Source: Lutjanus erythropterus (taxonomy: Eukaryota; Chordata; Actinopteri; Lutjaniformes; Lutjanidae). From it: DNA of 64,000 bases. Position 1 is the stretch's first letter. Each line of letters opens with the position of its first letter. The stretch lies in contig CM034607.1 in NCBI GenBank assembly GCA_020091685.1, positions 2,967,439 to 3,031,438 of the forward strand. Reading direction: 5' to 3'. Below are positions 28,001-40,000 of this stretch, one piece after another. Under the pieces are notes generated by a model, which did not search any database, was not told where the DNA came from, and saw only the letters and a program-made list of their open reading frames with translations. Made by a program: the position numbers and the translations under genes.

Positions 28001-31000
28001 GTTAAACACTCATGACTTTACACTACTCTTAACCAGTCGTTGGTCTGAGGTGTTTGTTAGCTTACCTTTATCATCAGGACTAAATATAAAATACTCCCAA
28101 ACAGAGGTATTTTTCTTCCTTTTTACTAGTTAATCCTGTAACTTTATCCCCCAGACGCCGTGTTTCTCAGCTTAACTACACTGCTGTGCAGAGACTGACC
28201 CCTGGTGGCATTTACAGCACACTACAATACAGCATCTCCCTATCATTTTAAAAGAAAAAATACAGCGTCAGTATTTAGGATGGTTTGGAAAAACAAACCA
28301 TTGGATTATCTTAATACCCTGGTACACTGTAATACCTTTAAACCACTCAGGCTTACTAACATTGTCATAATGATAATGATGTATAGAGTTCACCATCTTA
28401 GTTTAACATGTTAGCATGCTGACATTAGCTAATTAGCAGTAACTGAACCAACATACTGGACACATTAAAATTCTGACCTGAAAATGGAGAAGGATAAAAA
28501 GTAAGTGGATGAATTCCGTATGTCCAAACTATTCCATAAAGGCTCATGTAGCTGAAGGTTTTCCTTCCAACCAAGCAAGGTCTTCATCACCTAATCTCAA
28601 GGCTAGAATATACTCCCAAACAGACATCATGGAGTAGTACTTCAGTTTATACTACTTTTTGGAGTTATTTCACACATTCACAGATTGTATTTTGTAGCTA
28701 GTTGTGGTGTTGTGGCTCCTGCATGGTCACGACACATTGGAGGTACACAGATGTCTCCATGCGTATGCCCTCTGATGACGAACCTTGGGTACCCTTGGGT
28801 ATTTGTGGACGTGGAATGTATAATTTCGGATTTAGTCTTCGAACAGTAGTTTATTTGAATCAGGTGTGCCTTTGATTGGTTGGAACAAAACCTGCCATCA
28901 CATGACACTTTATGGATTAGTTTGGACTTGCCTAATAATTTTGTTGGTATCCAAGAAGTTTCTTTATTTCTAAATACTGATATCTAAAAGTTAAAACAAT
29001 CCATCATGTGGAGTACATGAATATGTGTAGCAAATGTCATGACAAGTCACCTAATATTTGTCAGTATATTTCAGTCTGGACCCAAGTTGTAGACTGACGG
29101 ACATTGCTGTTGCTATTTTTTCAGGTTTTTTGCAAAGCCAGTAAAAGTAATAGTTGACTTTTTCCCTGCATAGAACTGCAAAAAACGTTCTTTATCAGAA
29201 CAAAGTTAAAGTGACTGATGTTCTTTAGTTTCTCTTGTGTTTTTCACCTTTTGATGAGAAGAAGCTCGGACGGCCTGTTTAGCTTCTACAGTAAAGACTA
29301 AAGATTTGGGCCAGTGAAAATAAAAATCAATACAGTTCATTGAGAGGAGCTCCTCTTCTTCTCCTCAGGCAATGCTCCGAGTGCGACCAGGCCAGCAGCG
29401 ATGAGGCCGATATCGCCATGGAGACGCTACCTGACGGCACCAAGAGGTCCAGGAGGCAGATCAAGGGGCCGATCAAATTCATCCCACAGGAGATGTCGCC
29501 GGAGCCCAAGAAACATCAAGTGAGAGGCACGGTGTGTATCGACACACTGGACGTGTTTTATATCATCAGCAGAAATATATTTCATTGTGAAAACAGAAGC
29601 TTGCTGTGGCTAGAAATAATGAAAAGTTTGTATTCTCAGCTCGTCCTCTGCTCTAATTAGAGAGTAACTGATGTCAGTGTTGGCTAATTGATTGATCTCT
29701 ATTGATTACAAATAATTAACTTGAGTTCTAATTAGTCTCATGCTCTCCCTAAGGTTTTGGAAAGTTGCACAAGGTGATAGTGTGCTCCCCTGAGAACAAA
29801 ATAAATAACCAACAGCACTTTATCAAAGGAGGCAGAGGGACTGAATATAAAAGTCAGTGGGAAACAAAGCAGATGTGGACTTGCCCTTTTTGGAACTGAG
29901 GCAGGATGCATCCATCCAAACTGAAAAAAGAAATACTTAAACCAACAAAAACATATTGTTATTTTGTGTCGTGTTGTCACTTCATTTGATTAGATGCAAG
30001 AGATGAGAGCGGGAAGAGAAGAGCTTGGTGGGAAATAATTGAAACAAGAGCTTCCTAGGGGGAAGTTTAAATATCAGCCTGTATCCTGTCACACTCCCCA
30101 AAAACCTACAGGGCGGTCTCCAGTGAAAAACATGTTTTTAGTCTTGTTAACATGTCCATGTGATGTTTTTTATGTGTTACAAGACATATCACGGCTGAAA
30201 TAGGCACTAAACACCATGTCTGAGCACTTCTTATTTGGAAACTGCAGTGAGCAAGTTCAGTCTCAGAAAAGGGATTCAGTCAGGCTGGGTGTATGATATC
30301 ATAAAACTAAGGAGCCAATCCTGTTAATCGAGTAGGTGGCGCTATACATATCATTAGCAGCGATGCCCAGCCTGTAGGAGAAGCTGGATGTGGCTTGTTA
30401 CCATGATTAGCTTGCAAAACAGAGGAGAGGCCAGGTGCAGCTACTTAGGGGTGGGGGTTGGGGTATATGGAGGGGGCGGGATCAATTTGCATATTCATGA
30501 TTCCTCAAATACTAAATGAAGGCAGGGTGTAGAGCTTTATGTAAGCCATTTTAACAATATATACACACACACATATACACACATATATACATATATATAT
30601 ACATATATATACATATATATACATATACATAGACACAATTTCTGACTTTTTGCAGAACATTTTATATTGTTTAAAACATGTCTGGAGGTTGAATTTAAAG
30701 ATATTTGTAAAAAGTCAGCTCATGGAAATACAAGGAAGCAGAAAGTTAGTCAGATTCTTCAGGCTAGACTCTCAGCCTGCAGCTCAGTCAGGTAATGAAG
30801 CTTCACCCCTCCACAAATTAAAGCATTGACGTCTGCAACTACTGCACAAAATGATGTGGATTTTATGAAAAAAAAAAAAATCAATTGATTTGTGCACCTG
30901 TTATTGAGATAAAATCTCTAGAAGATGGAGAAAGAAGATTAAGCACAAATGCAGTTAAATGTCAGTCCAAACTTATTAAGAAGTTAAAGGACGGATTCCT

Positions 31001-34000
31001 GGTTTCTTTTTTTTTTTTCCAAAGCTATTAAACCATCCAACAAGCCCGTCTGATAGAGTTAAAGTGATAGTTCACCCAAAAATGAAATTTCACTCAATAT
31101 CTACTCCCCCCTGTACTGATGTGAGGATGGGTGAAGATCTCCAGTTCACAAAACACTTCTGGAGTTTCAGCGGAAAACAGTGTGGCAGACAAATCCAGTA
31201 CAATTGAAGTGAATGGTGACCAGTTTTAAAATGTTACAAAAGAACACAAAAAAAACATAAAATGTTTTGAGCAGTATGGAGACATTTTATGTTTTTTTTT
31301 TTTTTTTGTGTACTTTTTATTGAGTGAAATTTCATTTTTGGGTGATCTATCGCTTTAACTGGCAGCTTAACACTCACAACACCTGCAGGGAACAGGTTTT
31401 ATCACCTGTGGAGGTGCTAACTAAAATAAGCCATAAAGGAACATGAGAACAGCAATAACACTAACTACTCAAATAGAGAACATAAAAATGTAGCTTCTGG
31501 AGATATTGTTGGCCCAAGTGCCAATAGCACGGAGAAACCACTTAAAATTCAGCTTATTTAAAGTGCACATCACCCAGAGAGTCTCTGTGCACTTAACAAG
31601 TCAATAAAAACACAACAACAGAGAACGAAACACACAGTATTATGTTTAAAAGTACACACTCACTCATAAGCACAGGTAATAATGTTAACATGACAACAAG
31701 GTTGAATAAGAGATGAGAGTAAGCCGGTCCATTTTTAACTTTAACTTGTATACTGTATGTGTGGCTGAAGTTTTCTATGCTAAATTACAGAATATGTTGT
31801 TTTCAGCCTCTCAAATATGGAGATTTCAAGCTCTTCCTTTTTTATTGTCACATTAAACTGAGTCTTTGGATTTTGGACTGACAAACAAGACATTTAAAGA
31901 CATCACCTCAGACTTTGACAAACTGGGATAGACAATTTTCAACCCTAAATTAAACATGACAGTTACCTTTAGCTTTCACTGTTATTTGATTACCTCTAAG
32001 AAATAAGATCATTTGTACAGTGGCAAGTAAAAATTGACTGTGGGGGGAAGTAGATTTCTTAGAAAAACATAAGCATTTAAATGGTGTTCCTTAAAGGTTC
32101 GGTGGTCAGCACTGGTGCTACTAGTGGAAAAAGTCGGCGTGGAACCCTGCAAAATAATATAAAGTCCAATTCAAATACAACAGGCTTTTTTTATCTTTTG
32201 TTCCAGAATGTCTTGGGCAAAATGCAAAACTATGACTTAAGTCATGATGACGAGACAACTAATAAACAATAGATATGCGTATTATTTCAGTAAGAGCCAA
32301 GATGAGTGTTCAAATGTTCAGCGGCAGTGACAGAAGTAGATATTCTTTTTTTGAAAGCCGTCTCGGCTGCAACAGTGTCAATTCTGTGTCACTGTAGCCA
32401 TAAATCTTGTGTCTGTTTCCCTCTGACTTTTTTCTTGGAGCATAAAGGAGCGGCAGTATGTGGACTGTGTCGGCCTGCAGTGTAACATTTTGTGTCAGCT
32501 GTGAGAGGGAACAGAACCCTCTCTCCATCCCTCACTGGATCCTACTTATCTGTACCGACCACGCTCTGATCCTGCGATACAGAGCAGCCTCCCCGCTCCC
32601 TCAAGAAACACTCCAGATTGATATCTGACAGCTCGGCGCTGAGGAAAGGGAAGGGGGGGGGGGGTTGCTGGGGGTGTCTTTCACTTCCCTTTTCTTTTTC
32701 CACAGTCAATATGTGACCCAGCGCCGCTCACCTGGGATTTAAGGGAACTTTCCTCGTGTGGCTGTGGATGCTCACAGCAGAGTCAGTTCCACTAGAGCCG
32801 CTCCTGACTACGGTCTCCGTTACAAATAGAGGAATGAACAAAGAAAAGGAGGAGTGTCTCAGCCACTTCTCCGCTCTCTGCACTCTATCTGTCTTAGAGG
32901 GGAAATAGCGGAGTGTTGGAGCACAGTGGCAGTCTGGGTTAATGTGTTTTTCTGTTCAGGTTTGGAAACCCTGGGCCCAGACATGTGCCGAGGACCCTGC
33001 TGGAGCTCTCAGGGATTAAGCAGCTTTCTGATTTTTCTCGCAGCCACAGCCACTCGGGCGAGGCACTTCAGTGCAGCATTTATCTTCAAATGCAAGGCGT
33101 GCAATGGCAGACGCTAAAAGGGCCCTGCTTTGCATTTTTAATGCTTTTACCAGGGCACCCAAGCACTGGCACTTCTCTAAAGCCATGTTTCAATTTATCA
33201 GGACTGGCTAATCGACCTCCTGCTGGCCTCCGAGGCTGCAGCAGTGTGTGTGTGTGTTAGGCCGTTCGTATGTCAGGGAGGAGCGTGTGTGCTCATACAC
33301 ACATTTACATTTGGCCAAAAGGGCTAACATGGCCCAGTGCCACCTTGATGAAGCTGAGAGTCTTGTGGCTGTTATTCATGGCCTGTGGTGAGTAGTGCCT
33401 ACTGGAGGAAAACCTTTAAAGTCAACCTGTGAGCAGGGTTTTATTTAGCATGTATGTAATGTCGCAGCTGTAAAATTAATGCTCCGTAGCACACCCTGTC
33501 TGATTTTACACAGCCCTGCTAAAGATAGAGACCATCTCAAACACTCCTCTATCCACACTGAGCTCCATACAAGGACAACTCATTAACACACATTTGTTCT
33601 TCAGTGTAGCTGCAACGATTAATTGAGTAATTGATTATTAAGCGATTATTAGACTAGTCACCAACTATTTTGACAGTCGATTAATCAGATCAAAATTCTT
33701 TGATTTCAGCTTCTTAAATGTGAAGATTTTCTGGTTTCTTTACTCCTCTCTGACAGTAAAGTGAATAGAGTTGTGGACAAAACAAGACATGTGAGGACGT
33801 CACTTTGGGCTTTGATCAACATTTTCTGGCATTTCATGGACCAAACAACTAATCAATTAATTGAGAAAGTAATCGACCAATTAACTGACTATGAAGATAA
33901 TTGTTAGTTGCAGCCCTGCTCCAGTGTGTGTGTGGTATGTAACCAGCACAATCAGGGCTGTATTTACCTCTGTCATGGACCAGTTTTAACCGCTTCCACT

Positions 34001-37000
34001 TCACTCTTTGTCTTTTTGTAGGCAGGACAGGGGATCATTAGGGAGAGCTAACAGATCGGCAGTATATGCCATATAGAAGTGGTATGTGTCATCTGAAATC
34101 TAGGAACCTAAGGATTAATTTGAAAAGTTTTTCCCAGTCATACATCTCTAATAAACATTATGTATTTCTCTAAAGTTTAGAGTATATAAAGGCTTATAGA
34201 CCATTATAATGGAAATATGTGATGGCCATTCTCATGCTCTATTACGTCTCATAAGCTGTTGCAGTAGTAGTTGGTCTGGTTGGTTTTGGTTTCAGATCCA
34301 AGCAGACTAAAGAACTTTACATGTCGTACTTACGTCCTGTCGTCATCACCTACATGGACTGTGTCTCCCTGTATTCAACATTGATTGGTTTGTAGGCGGG
34401 TGTGCGTCTGATGTTGACACGTTTACAGTTCAGCAGGCAGCCTGACATCAGTGGCCGTTTTTAATGAATAAACAGATTTTGTTTTCTTTGTCACCGTAAT
34501 TTTATTATTATTATGGCAATACCACCAAAAGCACCAAAGTGACAAAACAACTGAAAAGTGTCGGATTTTTATTAGACTCTTTATAAAGTCATCTGACCAG
34601 ATGTCAGTCAAACATCCGGTCAGAAGTCCGGGCCAAACAAGGTAGATGTAAAGACGCCCTGAGACACCAAGACTTTGTGGAACACCATAGAAAAATTCAT
34701 GCTGTGATTTAGGATCAAAAACTTCAAAAAACTCTGAAACAATTGCATTGTTCCACAGTTGGATGGTGAGCACTTCACTTCCAGCCGTCCTCTGAATTCT
34801 CCAGGCCTCTAGTTTGTGGTTGTGAAGTTTCATGAGTCTGTGATTATTCTTTAGGTCACAGTAGGTCATTTTCGACAGTAAGGTCGAGTTTCAAAAAATG
34901 GTCTCACTACAATGAAATGGCTACTATGGAGTCTATCATTACACATGAATACAGCTAGGCCCATTGAATCCACAAGAGTCTCAGATTTCCAGTCACAGCC
35001 AATTTCTGTTATTCAAACACTGTTTAGGGACCCCAGTAAGCTGGAAGATTCAAATACAGTAGACAAAAATAAAATGCAGATTACTGCATGTGATTAACAT
35101 AAAGTTGGCATGTCTGTGAGGGAAAGTCTCAATTTTTATTCTGATACCTTGAGGTAAGAGGCCATGGGTCCCCTTTGAAAATGAGCTTGGCAGCTTTTCC
35201 TTCACTAACATTTAGCCTATCTTTGGTGGAATTGAAGAGGTCCTGGCTATTTCTTTTCCATCTGCTGGTTTTCACCCTGATGCTCCCTGTGATTTTATTA
35301 ATCATTAAGTTAAGATGTTTTGTGAAATAGTGAGTCAAAGCACAAGTAGCTCATTCTGAAAATAAAAGTTTAAGCTGTAGAAAACAGTTTCTCAGTAATG
35401 ATGTAACGGTGTCTCCAAGGTTTTGACATGGACCTTGTGTGCAGACCGGCTCTTACCACTGAGGGACATATCTGGATCCTTTCACAGTTAAGACTGTGTG
35501 AAAATTTGACTGATCTGATAAAGCAGCTTCTTCCAACATTATTAAAACATTATTTATTTAGATATTTTTGCCATCATTTGTGCAAGGAAACTGACAATAT
35601 GAGTGACTCTTCCCCAATGCATGCTAGGTTTTCAACATTGTTGATAGAGAATTATTTCTCAGTGCTTTAGATTTAATGATAATTGCTAAGCTGCTCTTTT
35701 TCCCTTAGACTGACCCTCCATTTCATTGATTTATTTATTCCATTTACAAATGAACAGCTCCCTTTACCACAGTTTTCATATTGTTCTTCCACTTTGTTAA
35801 ACTCTTTAAGCCCAGTTTACACAGTTTGCATTTAAAATGGTGTTCTTTCTTCTCAGAGTCTAACTCTCAGAGGTCATTGTGGACATTGTTGCCAAACATC
35901 CACTTAAAAATCATATAGAAAAGACACTCCTTATAACCTCAGATTCACTGAACCGGATACACAAGTTCACAACACTTGGTGTACAACTTGAGTCTGCAAT
36001 CACAAACACACCAGAGAGACTAAAGGTCGTAATGAAAATAATTTAAAGTCTAAAAAAGTTACAAAATACATATAAATCTGTAAAGCTTACAGTGGTTATA
36101 CATTTTTAACAGCTTTTAGAAATGTATGGTTTGATATGGGCTGTCATATTCAGTGAATCCAAAAATCCACTGAATACATTTTTCCAAAGTACTAGAAAGG
36201 GTAAATCTGATCAGCAATAAATTTTGAGAGTTTACGCAACGGTTGTTTTGTATGCGGCCAAGACCAAAATAAATGTACCAGCGTTTGTCTGAGCTCTCCA
36301 CAAAAAAGGTGCAGCTACATCTCTGAACATACATCAGTGATTTTTCTCGAGTTTCTACACATAAATCACCAGCTGGTTAAAATCTATGAAGTATTTTAAA
36401 GGATCTCTAAGTGACTTTTGCAGTAGCCAAACTCTTTCCCCAAGAAATATCTCCAGCAAATGTGGACCATTATAAGACAGAGGGTGGACTTATGATGCCT
36501 CCTTGAAAAAGTTGATGGATTGCCTTTTTTTGGTTCTTACGTTTTCTATTTCTTTTAGAAAAAGTGTAGCATCACTGACATGCCAAATGATGTCATTTAT
36601 GAGTTAGACTCACAGGTCAGTGTCTAAACGCAGAGACTGAGAACCATCTCTCAACTTTCATTGTTATACTTGGTGGAAACAGAGAGTTTTTTTTAAAAAA
36701 ATGCATTACTGAAATAATCGAAAGTCTCTAGAGCAGCCTTTAACAGTGTGGCAGGACAGTGTTGTTTCTAGTAAGGCGTGTCCATGAAAAAAATGTAAGT
36801 TCACTGCCATGCAAGTATCTACCTCACATTTAGAAACCCCCTTATGGTCAGTCAGGGGCAAGATATCTGACCGTCAGTTGTCTCTAGATTATGTATAAGT
36901 AGCCTAACTGATTCTGAAAATAAAAGTGGATGGCAAACGTAGCTAAGACAGGTATTGACCATGTCATAAACCTGTAAATACAGAGAGAAAATGGTGATAT

Positions 37001-40000
37001 TGTGAGACGTGCAAAGATTGATGGCAGTGGTTCATTTTGAATTAGACAGCAGTGTTGTCTTCACTATTCTGATGGCATTAAAAGTAAACTTTTTAACTCA
37101 GATTGTATTCATTTAGTGGTGTGTTCTATATATTATCAGTTTTTCTAAAATTAGATTTAAAAAAAATAACAATCTATTACCTGGCTTACCCCTGTATCAT
37201 GATGTATATCATATCACCAGATTCTAGCCAAAACGCAGCCTGAATAAACATGCAATGGGCCCAAATATAAGAAAATAAACAAAAAAATTCTGGAAATGAC
37301 TTTTGCAACAGTGGAGGTTATTTTATTATCCAGAGACTCACCCAGTGTTTCTCAAACCTTTTACACCACGTAGCACTTCAGAAAATATTGAGCTCTCCAA
37401 GTACCACTTTACAGTTTTGCACCGTTTGGTGTTAGCAGGTTTAACAAACAACTTCACTGGTGCTTCTTAAGTAGCTGCTAGCACTTTACTGTTGTCCTTT
37501 TTATTTTCAACACGGCTGCTCGAAATATTTTCCTCCTGAGCTGCACTTCTCTTTGTAATAGTTCCTGTTTTTTTGAGCACAATTGCAGTGTTTATGAAGC
37601 ATTTCATTTTACCCACACTTACTATTTCCATCACAGTTTATCTGCTACACTACCAGATGGATAACGTACATTCATGCTGTGTAGCAGGCTGATATAGAAA
37701 CATTTCAGTGATCTGATTTTTACATTTTATGTATTTTCATTACAAATGTTGAAGTATTTGATAGCACTACATGTGTTTTAATTTATTCTTTTCATTTTTA
37801 AGAAATATTTCTAACATCTGATTACTTCATGTACCACTAGAGAGAGCTGTGAGCTGTGTACCATCTGTGGTACACATACTACAGTTTGAGAATTTAGGGA
37901 CTAAACAATTACATGTTCACAACATCAGATAGTCTTTTTAAATTGAGAGAGAACCAATGTAACACCAACTCGTACAGAGAGTATTGCATTTAATTAAATC
38001 AATATGTCAGGTTGTTTTCACCCTGACATTTAACTACCAAGCTGGAGCAAGGCAGTATTTAACCTGGCTTAGACTGGACTTATACTGATGATTTGTAGTT
38101 TTAGGGGAAGTTTTATCCTGGAACTATTTCAGTGACATGGATGACAGTAACCGTGCTTTAGCATGAATGCTGTAAAAGGGGCCAAAATATGTCATGATAA
38201 GTAATATGCCTCAAACAGGGCACCAAATTTGGTACAAAAGATTGTACTCAACTTCAAACTCAATATTCCGAGTAACAAAATGTAGCTAAAATTCATCTCG
38301 CAGCAACACCCTCAGAAAAATTGATGCCAAATGTTAGACAGTCAGGATTTTATAATTCTGTCAAAAAATCCCAATTCACCTCCTCTGTGGTTAAATGTTT
38401 TTGTACAATAACGTGAAAAAGTAGAGGAGCGAATAATTTTATATCTGTTTTTATTTGATGTAATGACATCATCATTTAAACATTAAAGGGAGGTTTATGG
38501 GTAAATTCAGGGTTTGATAGGTGAACTGAAGGTGGCGATAAAATCCCTCTCCTAATGGGTCATGATTTACTGCTGCCTGCTACCACCACAGCGCTAACAT
38601 TAAAACCTCCCATATGAACATATGTCATTAATCAGTTGGAAATTATGAGAATTAAGTTAATATATCTAGTTACTACCACTTCCTATGCTCTGTTAATTTC
38701 TCTAATCCTGTGTGAAATGATTCATGCTTGTTAAAGATGCACTGATGTACTTAATTAAAAGATTGATTTTGCCTGGGACTTATAAACTGCCTGCAGTTTT
38801 AATTTCCTCACCTGAGCAGAGCCTGAGATTAGCTGTGCTGTGTGCCTGAGCGCTTTTTTTTTTTTTTTTTTTTTTTAGCTGAAGCAGCTACTGAACTGCA
38901 CTCCGCTCTCCCTGGCCTTATAGATTACACCAACAGACACCACTTTAATGCAGAAATAACCAAATAATGTCAGGCCTTTTGTTTGGTGCTGCAGCCACAG
39001 GAGAAATAGTGAAGGTCTGAAGGAGCCAATTGGCAGCGTTCTTGCAGTTAGCATTCTTAATGATAAGTGCTCCATCTGGCGAGTGGTAGCGAGCCAAAGG
39101 CGACAGATGGAATTGTTTTCACAATCTGTTTAAATATGTTGTCGATTTTTCTTCCCCTTTTAAACCCTCCCCAGAAGCTCCGACGCTCGCTTGCTAGCAA
39201 CGAGAAGGAGACGTTTGATTTTTTTTATTTTCTTTCATGCACCGTTCAGTCTCCTGCGAGGAGAAAGTGGTATACTTCAGACGGGGATGCCGCTCGACGT
39301 CCATCCAGCATTGTTTAACTTCCATGAAAACGGGATGTGATGAGTGTGCTGGCGTTGGACGCCGCGGCGTGACGAGCAGTGGAGGTGGTTAGCCAGTAGT
39401 GCTGTGAGTCAGGCTGCCTCCGTGTGTTGAAATGAAGAGATTAGTGGTGGGAACACAGAGAGGCTCTGAAGCTCCCTCACAGTCTAAACCACACCTTTAC
39501 CCAGGTTTATTTTGTCACCTTTCTTTTCAACAAAATGTCATTCAGCTTTTCTTCTTTTTTCTGTTTCTCTTTACCAGAGATGTAGGTTTGATACCAGGGG
39601 TGGACGGCATTGAATGTCAGAGGCAGGGTTGGAGAGTAATGGATTACATGTAACGAGATTATGTAATCTGGATACAAAAGAATTTATCTGTATTCCATTA
39701 CAGTTACAGATAAAAAAGACATAATCATATTACAGACAGTAAAAATGTGGATCATTAGCAGGATTACAGGTTTAAAATAAGGAAAACACAACCACACACA
39801 CACACAGCTGCCAATTCATTATCATGGCCTGTGTGGAAATTTTACCATGTTTTTGTCTTTAAATCAATTGATCAATCAATAAGTTGTGCACAACAAAGGA
39901 AAGAACAGCTGGACAAACTAAACGTTAAACACTTTGAGCTGCAACAGTTCATTTGTTATTAATCAACTATTAAATAAATCTGCATCTATTTTAATAATTG

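Larger units (their letters stand above)
22152..29368 (+). other. phf14: phf14 intron
   Basis: Holds a hAT-like element at 23374-23788 and a decayed LINE at 24093-24612. The remainder is AT-rich and I see no exon or RNA gene; a 77-codon open stretch near 26107 is not recognisable. Confidence 0.65.

Noticed and set aside
34423-34869. 148-codon minus-strand open frame
   Set aside because: No recognisable family, no splice context, and a length within chance expectation for this window.
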